Source: Bacillota bacterium
GTDB lineage: Bacteria > Bacillota > Dethiobacteria > DTU022
Reading direction: 5' to 3'
Length of the DNA: 5,302 nucleotides
Assembly: GCA_012510305.1 (NCBI GenBank)
Contig: JAAZIE010000047.1
Span: forward strand, 1-5,302
Of the stretch, positions 1 through 5,302 are shown piece after piece. The position numbers and the translations under genes were made by a program. Every line of letters begins with the position of its first letter. The first letter of the stretch is position 1. Under the pieces are notes generated by a model, which had not been told where the DNA came from, did no database searches, and was given only the letters and a program-made list of their open reading frames with translations.

Positions 1-611
1 CTGTTGCCGACACGGAACTCCACCTCGTAAACCTGCCGGCCTCTCTCATAATCCCGCTCCACCTCCAGGCGCGAGACCTGCGCCCGGGAAAAGCCCGCAT
101 GTTTCAGCGCCGTAGCCACGGCGGCATCCTTGCCCACGACGCCGGCAGCCTTGCTTTGAGAGGTGGTCGCGGATCCTGCCTTGGAGCTTTTGCCTGCCCC
201 GGAACTTGAACCTGCCCGGGTACTTGTACCGGTTTTGGCGGCCGGGCTCTTCTTGGCCGCCGATGCCGCTTTCTTCTTTTTCAGCTCTTTCTCGTAGGAG
301 AGCATTTCCCCGGTAAGCGCGTCGATCTTGTATTCATATTCGCTTTTGCCGTCATAGAACTCCACCTCGTAAATTTGCCGCTCTTTTTTCTGCTCCCGCT
401 CCACCTTGACCCGCGAAATATCGGCTTCGGCCAGGCCCGCGTGTTCCAGTGCGATGGCGATCGCTTTCTTTTCGCCGATGACCGCACCGGCTGCCGAAAG
501 AGCATCGCCTTTTACCCCCGAGAAAAGGGCGCTCCCTTCCACACAGCCGCACCCGCATACCAACGCCAGGCAAAACAGAAGCAGCAAACCCAAAACTATT
601 GTTCTTTTCAT
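1..611 (-). CDS. Two-PepSY-domain probable lipoprotein, C-terminus cut by the window edge
   Basis: The reading frame opens at ATG 611-609 and is still open at position 1 (203 codons visible). AAAGGAG at 627-621 sits 9 bases before the ATG and supports this start. Residues 1-20 are a signal peptide (MKR, then a Leu/Val-rich core) followed by Cys-rich VCGCGC; Cys21 after Val-Cys-Gly is the best lipobox cysteine, so an exported, membrane-anchored lipoprotein is likely. Residues about 44-108 form one PepSY domain, with the typical A..A..HAG start and the YEVEF...YEYKIDALTGE end. A low-complexity Lys/Ala/Ser/Gly linker (about 109-157) leads to a second PepSY domain from about 158, lost after YEVEF. 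PepSY domains are associated with extracytoplasmic peptidase inhibition or modulation; the precise target here is unknown. The gene faces the same way as the upstream operon but is 272 bp away and probably has its own promoter. Confidence 0.9.
   Translation of the reverse strand, partial: MKRTIVLGLLLLFCLALVCGCGCVEGSALFSGVKGDALSAAGAVIGEKKAIAIALEHAGLAEADISRVKVEREQKKERQIYEVEFYDGKSEYEYKIDALTGEMLSYEKELKKKKAASAAKKSPAAKTGTSTRAGSSSGAGKSSKAGSATTSQSKAAGVVGKDAAVATALKHAGFSRAQVSRLEVERDYERGRQVYEVEFRVGN
174..227 (-). repeat. Degenerate 18-bp tandem repeat in the PepSY linker
   Basis: Three consecutive six-codon units encode TSTRAG, SSSGAG and KSSKAG (residues 129-146 of the PepSY protein). Each unit ends in an Ala-Gly pair, and each has Ser or Thr at its second and third positions. 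The repeat builds the flexible spacer between the two PepSY domains. Such units could change copy number by slippage, but only one allele is visible. Confidence 0.6.
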
Positions 612-660
612 CTTGCAGTGCTCCTTTCGTTTTCTTCATCCTCATCTTAGCAAGCGATAA

Positions 661-677
661 TTAGAAGAAAATTAGAA
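661..677 (-). promoter_or_regulatory. Candidate response-regulator box: TTCTAA-N5-TTCTAA direct repeat
   Basis: On the minus strand the hexamer TTCTAA occurs twice exactly 11 bp apart (677-672 and 666-661, spacer TTTTC), about 50-66 bases upstream of the PepSY start codon. Two hexamers with a 5-bp spacer on one face of the helix is the known site architecture of OmpR/PhoB-family response regulators (for example PhoP, WalR and CiaR sites). PepSY lipoproteins are often controlled by two-component systems, which would fit. The region is AT-rich, so chance is possible. I could not place a convincing -35/-10 pair beside it; TAAGAT at 646-641 is only a weak -10 candidate. Confidence 0.35.
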
Positions 678-745
678 AGGGCATGCTTTTTAAAAACTTT
701 ACCGGAGATCTTTCAGTGCCACCGTACTATCGTAAAAAGCTGCTT

Positions 746-819
746 CATATTGATAGAAGAGGAACCTCGCGCTCACAAGAGCGTACCCCCGGAGGGGCAA
801 GAGGTTCCTCAACAATATG
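746..819 (-). other. Complex inverted repeat; three-way-junction RNA element in the operon 3' region
   Basis: A perfect 10-bp stem (GAGGAACCTC 759-768 with GAGGTTCCTC 801-810) encloses two separate hairpins: CGCTC 770-774 with GAGCG 779-783, and CCCC 786-789 with GGGG 794-797. Outside it, a further perfect 7-bp pair, CATATTG 746-752 with CAATATG 813-819, is separated by an asymmetric internal loop. Read on the minus strand, the CCCC/GGGG hairpin is closed by UCCG, a UNCG-type stable tetraloop; the plus-strand loop, CGGA, is not of a special class. This favours a minus-strand transcript, meaning the 3' untranslated region of the aminotransferase operon. It may act as a terminator or mRNA stabiliser, but only TTCTAT follows the inner stem rather than a clean U-tract. 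A dispersed palindromic repeat is the alternative. Confidence 0.7.
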
Positions 820-883
820 GCCCGTTTCGCAGATCCAAAATCAATTAAAAGCACAAGGCCCTTCAAGCCGGCCCGACTTCAAC

Positions 884-2326
884 TTATACGTAGTTGGCGA
901 AGACGCGCTCAAAGACAGCCAGGGCATCATCGAGCACTTCAATCGTATCCAGGTTGATGAAGGTCTTGTTGCCGCCGGCGACGATAAGCCCCTCTGCCGC
1001 CAGCGCCATGGCCAGCTCTTCCATGTTCCGGCCGGCCTCGGGCAGCAGCTCGAAGAGGTTTCCCATGAGCTCATCGTCATCGAGATGGCTGGTGAGGTGC
1101 TGCACGCCGCAGAGATCGATGTGCAGTATGGAATGCTGGTTAAAGATCGCCGCCGGGATCTCATAATCATCAGCCAGCGCCGCCAGCTGCCGCGTAAAAC
1201 CATCCGCCGCCGCCTCGAGCCTGGCATGGGCGCCGGTGCGCTCCAGCTCGCAGATCGCCGTGTACCCGGCCACACAGCTGATCGGGTTCGCTGTGAGCGT
1301 GCCCCCCACCATCACCCGGCCGCCCGCGGTGGCGATGCCCGCAGAAAGAAGCTCCATGATCTCCCGGCGCCCGCCGAGCGCACCGGCGCCGGGATAACCG
1401 CCGGTGATATTCTTGCCGAACATGGTCAAATCGGGCCTGATCCCGTAATGCTCCTGGGCCCCGCCCATGCCCAGCCGGAATGCGGTGACCACCTCGTCGT
1501 AGATCAAGAGCGCGCCGTACTGATCACAGAGCTCCCTGGCCCGCCGGTGAAATTCTTGTTTAACCGGCAGGGCCCCGCTGTCCTGGCCGATCGGTTCCAT
1601 GAGGAAGGCGGCGATACCGCCCTCTTTTTCGTTCTCGGCAAAGCGCTGCTCCAGCTCTTCGAGGTCGTTGGGGTATACCGAGCACATCTGCGCCAGGCAT
1701 TCGTCGGGCACACCGGTGGCAAACATGTTCTTCGTGTTCACGGAGCGCATATCGTAGAGCAGCTGGTCGCCCCAGCCGTGGTAGCAGCCGTTGATCTTGA
1801 GGATCTTGCTCTTTCCCGTGAAAGCGCGGGCCAGGCGGATGGCGATCATGGCGGCCTCGGTGCCGCTGGCCAGCATTCTGAACAGCTCCACCGAGGGGTA
1901 ATGCTGCTTCACCTTTTTCGCCAGGTCAACCTCAAAGTCGCCGAAAAGACCGGTGAGGTTGCCCGTGGTGTTCAAAGTATTGATCACGGCATCTTTAACC
2001 GGCTTGTAGGCGTTGCCGAGAATGGTGGGGCCGCCGGCCTGCAGGAAGTCGATGTAGCGGTTGCCGTCGACGTCGTAAAGGTAGGCCCCCTCGGCCTTGA
2101 CACAGTTCAGCCCAAAAGGGTAATTGTTCGCCAGGTTGTGCTGGATACCGCCGGGGATATGCTCCCGGGCCGCTTCGACGGAGGCCCTGGAGCCGGCGCA
2201 CCTGGTTTCGAAATGCTCCCGGTAGCGCTTTCTCGCCTCTTCGCTCAAAGTCTTCGGGCGAAGCAGCAGTTCCCGGCTTTTTTTATGGATCCCTTCAAAA
2301 TCAAATCCGTCATAATATGAACCCAT
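884..2326 (-). CDS. Class III PLP-dependent aminotransferase, glutamate-1-semialdehyde aminomutase-like
   Basis: 480 aa, cytoplasmic. The ATG at 2326 is preceded by AGGAGGA (2340-2334) at 7-base spacing. Fold-type I class III landmarks are in order: IPGG (58-61), GAYLYDVDGNRYIDF (80-94), SGTEAAMIAIRLAR (154-167, cofactor phosphate region), CYHGWGD (181-187), YDEVVTAFR (276-284, Asp277 for the pyridine nitrogen), FGKNITGGYPGAGALGG (303-319, Lys305 as the Schiff-base lysine) and GTLTANPIS (342-350). The order and spacing are closest to HemL. However, HemL is about 430 aa and starts IPGG near residue 18, whereas here about 40 extra N-terminal residues precede it and the lysine loop differs from the usual GKIIGGGLP. 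A haem role is therefore unlikely. It is the last gene of the aldolase-kinase operon, 21 bp behind the kinase, suggesting transamination of an amino-sugar, amino-polyol or sugar-derived aldehyde. A phospho-lyase activity, known in class III relatives, cannot be excluded. Confidence 0.92.
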   Translation of the reverse strand: MGSYYDGFDFEGIHKKSRELLLRPKTLSEEARKRYREHFETRCAGSRASVEAAREHIPGGIQHNLANNYPFGLNCVKAEGAYLYDVDGNRYIDFLQAGGPTILGNAYKPVKDAVINTLNTTGNLTGLFGDFEVDLAKKVKQHYPSVELFRMLASGTEAAMIAIRLARAFTGKSKILKINGCYHGWGDQLLYDMRSVNTKNMFATGVPDECLAQMCSVYPNDLEELEQRFAENEKEGGIAAFLMEPIGQDSGALPVKQEFHRRARELCDQYGALLIYDEVVTAFRLGMGGAQEHYGIRPDLTMFGKNITGGYPGAGALGGRREIMELLSAGIATAGGRVMVGGTLTANPISCVAGYTAICELERTGAHARLEAAADGFTRQLAALADDYEIPAAIFNQHSILHIDLCGVQHLTSHLDDDELMGNLFELLPEAGRNMEELAMALAAEGLIVAGGNKTFINLDTIEVLDDALAVFERVFANYV

Positions 2327-2347
2327 GCGGCAGTCCTCCTCGTTCGG

Positions 2348-3838
2348 TTATTGGTCGTTCAAATCGGTATAGAGATCCTGCAAAGCGTGATAGGCGCGCT
2401 TGAAGGCGGCAAAAAGGCGATCGTAGCGCTCTTTGAACTGCTCACGGGGCTCAAAGGACCGCTCCTCTTGAATATAATCCTCGATAATGGAGAAATCCTT
2501 GGCCTTGCCCAGGCCGATATCGATACAGGCGGCCAGCCCAATATTGCCGGCGAAACGCGCGTTGGCCAGCCTGGTCACCGTTTCACCCATGACATCGGCG
2601 ATGATCTGCAGGTGAAGGTCGCTCCGGGCGCCGCCGCCGATGGCCCGGACGAAGTTTACCTGCCACTGGCCGTTTTCTTCGAGGTTTTCCTTGATCCAGC
2701 GGTAGTTGAAAGCGATCCCCTCCATCACCGCACGGGCCACATGGGCCCGGGTGACAGTGGGATCCAGGTTCAGCAGGGTGCCGCGGACATGCGCATCATC
2801 GACCGGCGCCTCTTCGCCGTAGAGGTAGGGCAAAAAGAGAACCTCCTTGGGGTCCTCTTCGACGCTCTGCGCCTCCGCCGCCAGGAGGGCATAAATATCC
2901 TTGCTGCCGGCTTCCTCCCGGTAGCACTTTTTGATCAGGTAGTCGATGCTGGTGCCCACGGAGTTGGTGCAGAAGTACTCGTAGCCCAGGCCGGGGATGG
3001 CCGAAGGAAGCTGGGTGAAGCTGATCGCGTCATCATCAACCGGCGTGGTCACCGAAAGCCAGCCGCTGGAGCCCAGGTAGATATGTGCATCGCCGGGGTG
3101 GATAGAGCCCGTGCCCAGGTGCCCGTTGGCGTTGTCGGAGCACCCGGCAAAGACCGGTGTGCCCGGTGCCAGGCCCACCTCGCGGGCGTAAGCGGTATCG
3201 GTATGGCCGACCACGTCGAAGGAGTGAAGAATACGATCGGTCAACAAAGCCGGATCGAGCCCCACCGTGTCGAGGAACATCTGGTTCCATTCCCTGCTGA
3301 TGGGAAAGATAAACCCGGTGGCAAAGGCCGCCGTGAGGTCAAAAGCGGTCTTTCCCGTCAGCTGCAGGTAAAAAAACCCCGATACGTCGACCATGTACCT
3401 GGCGGCAGCGACCACCTCCGGCCTCTTTTCCATGAACCAGGCCACCTTGGCGGCAACCCGCTTGCTCGTGGCCCACCCGTCGAAACCCACCTTTTCGTTC
3501 AGCTGCGCAGCCTGCTCGCCGGCACGGCTGTCCAGCCAGGTGACACAATCGTTAAGAGCGTTTCCGCCGGCATCGACAAAAATCAGGGAGCTGGAGGTCT
3601 GGGAGATAACCAGGCCCTGGATATCCTCGCCGGAAAGATTCGCTTCGGAGAGCAGCCGCCCCGTTAACTTTTTAAAGCTGGTCAGATAATCTTCCACCTT
3701 TTGCTCGGCAAAACCGGGCGCGGGGGCGTACATTGGATAGGGCTCATTGGAGACGGCAACCGGTTCATAGTTCGCCCCGATCACGGCACCTTTGACGCTA
3801 CCTGTACCAAAATCGTAGGTGAGTGAGTATTTCGCCAT
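2348..3838 (-). CDS. FGGY-family carbohydrate kinase (xylulokinase-like)
   Basis: 496 aa, near the usual 480-520 aa of the family. It would transfer the gamma-phosphate of ATP to a sugar or polyol in the cytoplasm. Visible motifs are: DFGTGSVK (9-16, N-terminal phosphate loop), WLDSRA (101-106, sugar-contact region with Asp104), GCSDNANGHLGTG (232-244, Asp235 as the catalytic base), IYLGSSGWLSV (253-263, second phosphate motif), LFLPYLYGEEAP (334-345) and the FGGY signature GGGARSDLHLQIIADVMG (401-418). The segment ISQTSSSLIFVD (78-89) replaces the xylulokinase-type GQMHGLVLLD, so xylulose specificity should not be assumed. Start: ATG 3838 with AAAGGGAG at 7 bases is preferred over the in-frame GTG at 3856, which overlaps that ribosome site. 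It lies 26 bp behind the aldolase and 21 bp ahead of the aminotransferase, so co-transcription is expected. Confidence 0.93.
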   Translation of the reverse strand: MAKYSLTYDFGTGSVKGAVIGANYEPVAVSNEPYPMYAPAPGFAEQKVEDYLTSFKKLTGRLLSEANLSGEDIQGLVISQTSSSLIFVDAGGNALNDCVTWLDSRAGEQAAQLNEKVGFDGWATSKRVAAKVAWFMEKRPEVVAAARYMVDVSGFFYLQLTGKTAFDLTAAFATGFIFPISREWNQMFLDTVGLDPALLTDRILHSFDVVGHTDTAYAREVGLAPGTPVFAGCSDNANGHLGTGSIHPGDAHIYLGSSGWLSVTTPVDDDAISFTQLPSAIPGLGYEYFCTNSVGTSIDYLIKKCYREEAGSKDIYALLAAEAQSVEEDPKEVLFLPYLYGEEAPVDDAHVRGTLLNLDPTVTRAHVARAVMEGIAFNYRWIKENLEENGQWQVNFVRAIGGGARSDLHLQIIADVMGETVTRLANARFAGNIGLAACIDIGLGKAKDFSIIEDYIQEERSFEPREQFKERYDRLFAAFKRAYHALQDLYTDLNDQ

Positions 3839-3845
3839 ATCGTCT

Positions 3846-3853
3846 CTCCCTTT
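3846..3853 (-). promoter_or_regulatory. Ribosome binding site that fixes the kinase start
   Basis: AAAGGGAG on the minus strand ends 7 bases before ATG 3838. The alternative in-frame GTG at 3856-3854 lies immediately upstream and would place this site inside the gene, without a good site of its own in the 8-bp gap to the aldolase stop codon. Confidence 0.75.
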
Positions 3854-3864
3854 CACTTTTTAAA

Positions 3865-4674
3865 TTACAGCACCCTTGTCAGCGGCAGCATATAGCCTTC
3901 AAGGCTCTTGGCGATGGCCTCGCAGATCTCCAGCTCCGGCAGAAAGTTATCGGGGGAGGCGGCTTTCATCGCCGCCAGCACCAGGTCGGTCATGACGTTG
4001 AGCTTGCTGATGCCATACTGCATCGTCTCTTTTAAAAGATCCAGCCCCGTCCCCGACCCCCCGTGCAGCACCAGCGGTATCTCCACCAGCTCGTAAATCC
4101 GTTTGAGCCTGTCCAGGTCCAGGTGCGGCTCACCCTGGTAGACCCCATGCACTGTACCGATCGATACGGCCAGCGAATCGACGCCGGTTTGGCGCACAAA
4201 GTCGGCCGCCTCTTCAGGTACGGTCAGCGCGCTTTGCCCCGGTTCATCACCGGGTTGGCCCACATGGCCCAGCTCCGCCTCCACCGTAACCCCGCAGGCG
4301 CGGGCCACTTTTACAACCTCCCGCGTTATCTCCGCGTTTTCGGCAAAGGGAAGCTCGGAGCCGTCAAACATCACCGAAGAAAACCCGGCATGAATGGCGC
4401 TGTAGATCGTGTCAAGATCGTGGGCGTGGTCCAAGTGCATCGCGATGGGCACGGGCGTTTTACCCGCCGCATGGCGGACATATTCGCAGATGCGCTCCTG
4501 CTCCGCCAGCGGTTCCGGAGCGCCCTCCCAGAGCATGAGAATCAGGGGCCTGTTCAGCGCCGCGGCCACGTCGATAAAGGTGGCGGCACTGTTCAGGCTC
4601 CAGCACCCCGCACCGATGACCATATAGTGCTCCCGGCGGGCTTTCTCCAGCATCTCCTTTGTGTTTACATACAT
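3865..4674 (-). CDS. Class II fructose-bisphosphate-type (ketose-phosphate) aldolase
   Basis: 269 aa from ATG 4674, supported by GAGGAG (4688-4683) at 8 bases; an in-frame start at 4719 would add 15 residues that lie in the leader and operator. Zinc aldolase landmarks are: HLDHAHD (80-86, Asp82 as catalytic acid/base and His83 as zinc ligand), GFSSVMFDGSELPFAEN (97-113), VEAELGHVG (131-139, Glu134), IGTVHGVY (172-179, zinc ligand His176), LVLHGGSGTG (201-210, zinc ligand His204 and phosphate loop) and KLNVMTD (224-230, DHAP phosphate contact). Family members (FbaA, GatY, KbaY, IolJ) reversibly cleave a ketose phosphate to DHAP and an aldehyde. The N-terminal AFN..N.E motif common in the family is replaced by GAGCWSLNSA (21-30), a departure near the active site that hints at a non-standard substrate. 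It is the first gene of the operon, after the promoter, with the kinase 26 bp behind. Confidence 0.93.
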   Translation of the reverse strand: MYVNTKEMLEKARREHYMVIGAGCWSLNSAATFIDVAAALNRPLILMLWEGAPEPLAEQERICEYVRHAAGKTPVPIAMHLDHAHDLDTIYSAIHAGFSSVMFDGSELPFAENAEITREVVKVARACGVTVEAELGHVGQPGDEPGQSALTVPEEAADFVRQTGVDSLAVSIGTVHGVYQGEPHLDLDRLKRIYELVEIPLVLHGGSGTGLDLLKETMQYGISKLNVMTDLVLAAMKAASPDNFLPELEICEAIAKSLEGYMLPLTRVL

Positions 4675-4682
4675 TGCTCGCT

Positions 4683-4688
4683 CTCCTC
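4683..4688 (-). promoter_or_regulatory. Ribosome binding site that fixes the aldolase start
   Basis: GAGGAG on the minus strand, 8 bases before ATG 4674. It makes the 4674 start (MYVNTKEM...) the right one rather than the longer frame from 4719, whose extra 15 codons would overlap this site and the upstream palindrome. Confidence 0.75.
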
Positions 4689-4703
4689 TCTTTTGGAACA
4701 GCG

Positions 4704-4718
4704 TGCACAGGCTGTGCA
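4704..4718. promoter_or_regulatory. Candidate operator in the aldolase leader: TGCACAG-N-CTGTGCA
   Basis: A perfect 7-bp inverted repeat with a single central base. It lies between the predicted transcription start (about 4739) and the aldolase ribosome site. The one-base centre makes an RNA hairpin of full length impossible, so a dimeric DNA-binding protein is the likelier reader. Placement around +21 to +35 would suit a repressor that blocks elongation or promoter clearance. Which regulator binds it is unknown; the neighbouring DeoR-family gene is the obvious first candidate. Confidence 0.55.
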
Positions 4719-4745
4719 AATATAAAAACAGCGCCTGATACTCAA

Positions 4746-4775
4746 ATTTTACCAGCGCTGCTTTAACCGGGTCAA
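4746..4775 (-). promoter_or_regulatory. Sigma-70/SigA-type promoter of the aldolase-kinase-aminotransferase operon
   Basis: On the minus strand TTGACC (4775-4770, five of six to the -35 consensus) is followed after 18 bp by TAAAAT (4751-4746, five of six to the -10 consensus). The predicted start is near 4739, giving a leader of about 65 bases. The spacer contains an 8-bp palindrome, CAGCGCTG (4753-4760). An AT-rich tract (4797-4811) lies further upstream, beyond the operator-like repeat, at a distance where UP-element-like contacts are only marginally plausible. Confidence 0.65.
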
Positions 4776-4790
4776 ACGCTATTGAGCGTT
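4775..4790. promoter_or_regulatory. Candidate operator abutting the -35: AACGCT-N4-AGCGTT
   Basis: A perfect 6-bp inverted repeat with a 4-base spacer (ATTG on plus) that touches the first base of the -35 hexamer. A further AGCG copy 4 bases upstream on the minus strand (CGCT at 4794-4797 on plus) continues the pattern at the same spacing. Position and symmetry fit a regulator site next to the promoter, repressing if it occludes RNA polymerase or activating if it recruits it. The adjacent DeoR-family protein is the most economical ligand, by inference only. Confidence 0.55.
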
Positions 4791-4839
4791 ATTCGCTAAT
4801 TTTAAATTTTCCTTCCTATCCCTGCCCCCTTCACCGACC

Positions 4840-4857
4840 GCCGGCCGGGGCGCCGGC
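4840..4857 (-). other. GC-rich hairpin after the regulator gene
   Basis: GCCGGC at 4840-4845 pairs with GCCGGC at 4852-4857 around a 6-base loop, 12 bases past the regulator stop codon. It could weaken read-through from the regulator gene into the aldolase operon, but the T-run lies before the stem on the minus strand (TTTTT just after the stop) rather than after it. It is not a canonical intrinsic terminator. Confidence 0.4.
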
Positions 4858-4869
4858 AAAAACCTTTGA

Positions 4870-5302
4870 TCAGACCCGGACCAGGTTGATCCCCTGCTGA
4901 AGAAAAAGCGCCGCTTCTTTTTCCGGCAGGCCTTCGTCGGTAATGATCATCTTTGCCCGGTGGCAGGGCATGTAGGATACCCCGGCCCTTTGCAAAAACT
5001 TTTTTGAGTGCGCCATCACCACCACGCTTTGCGAGTAGGAAAAGAGCGTCTCCGCATAGCTGATCGCGTCCTCGTCGTATGTCATCAGGCCGTCGTCAAG
5101 GGAGATGCCCTCGCAGCTGATGAAGCAGTATTCAAAGCTCATTTTTTTAAGGGAGCGCCGGGAAAGATAGCCGTAAACGGACTTTTTTGCGGGCCGGTAG
5201 ACACCGCCGATCAGTGAAACCTCGCAGAGCGTGCCCAGCACCTCGGGGACCACCAGAAAGTCGGTAAAGACATGCAGATCCTTCAGCTTTCCGCCTTTGA
5301 TC
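4870..5302 (-). CDS. DeoR-family transcriptional regulator, C-terminal effector domain (N-terminus off the right edge)
   Basis: 143 codons are visible, open to the window edge and ending at TGA 4872-4870. The visible part matches the DeoR C-terminal sensor fold, a phosphosugar-isomerase-like domain. It has a strand resembling the usual VVTNS segment (LHVFTDFLVVPEVLG), then SLIGGVYRPAKKSVYG (the GG..R....S..G effector loop), FEYCFISCEGISLDDGLMT (the F.g.dGis...G.T segment), VVVMAHSKKF (in place of the usual ADHSKF) and AKMIITDEGLP near the end. The DNA-binding helix-turn-helix would be N-terminal, outside the window. DeoR-type proteins usually repress sugar operons and release DNA on binding a phosphorylated intermediate. 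Here it sits directly upstream of, and co-directional with, the aldolase-kinase-aminotransferase operon, making it the likely local regulator. An in-frame GTG at 5253 is internal and not the start. Confidence 0.88.
   Translation of the reverse strand, partial: IKGGKLKDLHVFTDFLVVPEVLGTLCEVSLIGGVYRPAKKSVYGYLSRRSLKKMSFEYCFISCEGISLDDGLMTYDEDAISYAETLFSYSQSVVVMAHSKKFLQRAGVSYMPCHRAKMIITDEGLPEKEAALFLQQGINLVRV

Noticed and set aside
687..696. TTTTTAAAAA palindrome in the intergenic region
   Set aside because: A short AT palindrome is expected by chance in AT-rich intergenic DNA and has no supporting context.
759..810. tRNA-like gene or integron attC site
   Set aside because: The stem lengths, lack of a T-loop or anticodon arm and absence of a CCA-adjacent acceptor rule out a tRNA; the core sequences do not match attC boxes.
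846..882. Possible intrinsic terminator just after the aminotransferase stop codon
   Set aside because: Only a 6-bp stem with a wobble pair (AAGTCG/CGGCTT on minus) is possible, and the nearest T-runs are about 15 bases further on.
683..2320. A 545-codon plus-strand open frame covering the whole aminotransferase gene in antisense
   Set aside because: Its protein has no recognisable domain and mirrors the codon pattern of the minus-strand aminotransferase, which has full motifs and a strong ribosome site. It begins inside the intergenic inverted-repeat region.
2351..3667. A 438-codon plus-strand open frame antisense to the kinase
   Set aside because: Low-complexity Gly/Ala/Arg/Asp-rich translation with no family features; the minus-strand kinase explains the open frame.
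4063..4725. A 220-codon plus-strand frame antisense to the aldolase
   Set aside because: His/Arg-rich shadow translation with no domain, opposite a well-supported aldolase.
4721..4726. Second promoter with TATATT as its -10 on the minus strand
   Set aside because: No acceptable -35 hexamer at 16-18 bp; the TTGACC/TAAAAT pair upstream is much better.

Overview
The window looks like a piece of a moderately GC-rich bacterial chromosome. Strong purine-rich Shine-Dalgarno sequences (AGGAGGA, AAAGGAG, AAAGGGAG), short intergenic gaps and a lipoprotein-like PepSY protein suggest a Gram-positive (Bacillota, clostridial-type) organism. That assignment is an inference from style, not from a marker gene. 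All five genes I can support lie on the minus strand, so transcription runs from right to left. The long plus-strand open frames are antisense shadows.

Right part (5302 to about 2327): the C-terminal effector domain of a DeoR-family repressor runs off the right edge. A 197-bp intergenic region follows, carrying a good sigma-70-type promoter (TTGACC-N18-TAAAAT) flanked by two perfect inverted repeats that are likely operators. A tight three-gene operon comes next: a class II (zinc) fructose-bisphosphate-type aldolase, an FGGY-family carbohydrate kinase (26-bp gap) and a class III PLP-dependent aminotransferase of the glutamate-1-semialdehyde aminomutase-like group (21-bp gap).

Together these genes read as a sugar-phosphate catabolic cassette under DeoR control: a kinase that phosphorylates a ketose or polyol, an aldolase that cleaves the phosphorylated product (probably to DHAP plus an aldehyde), and an aminotransferase. 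The aminotransferase is the unusual member. It could remove an amino group from an amino-sugar or amino-polyol before phosphorylation, or transaminate the aldehyde released by the aldolase. Neither substrate nor product can be read from the sequence, and this is the part of the window most likely to represent an undescribed pathway.

Left part (883 to 1): a 272-bp intergenic stretch holds an elaborate inverted-repeat element that folds, as minus-strand RNA, into a three-way junction with a UNCG tetraloop. It also holds an 11-bp-period direct repeat resembling an OmpR/PhoB-type response-regulator site. The last gene encodes a probable lipoprotein with two PepSY repeats joined by a Ser/Ala/Gly/Lys linker, cut by the left edge.
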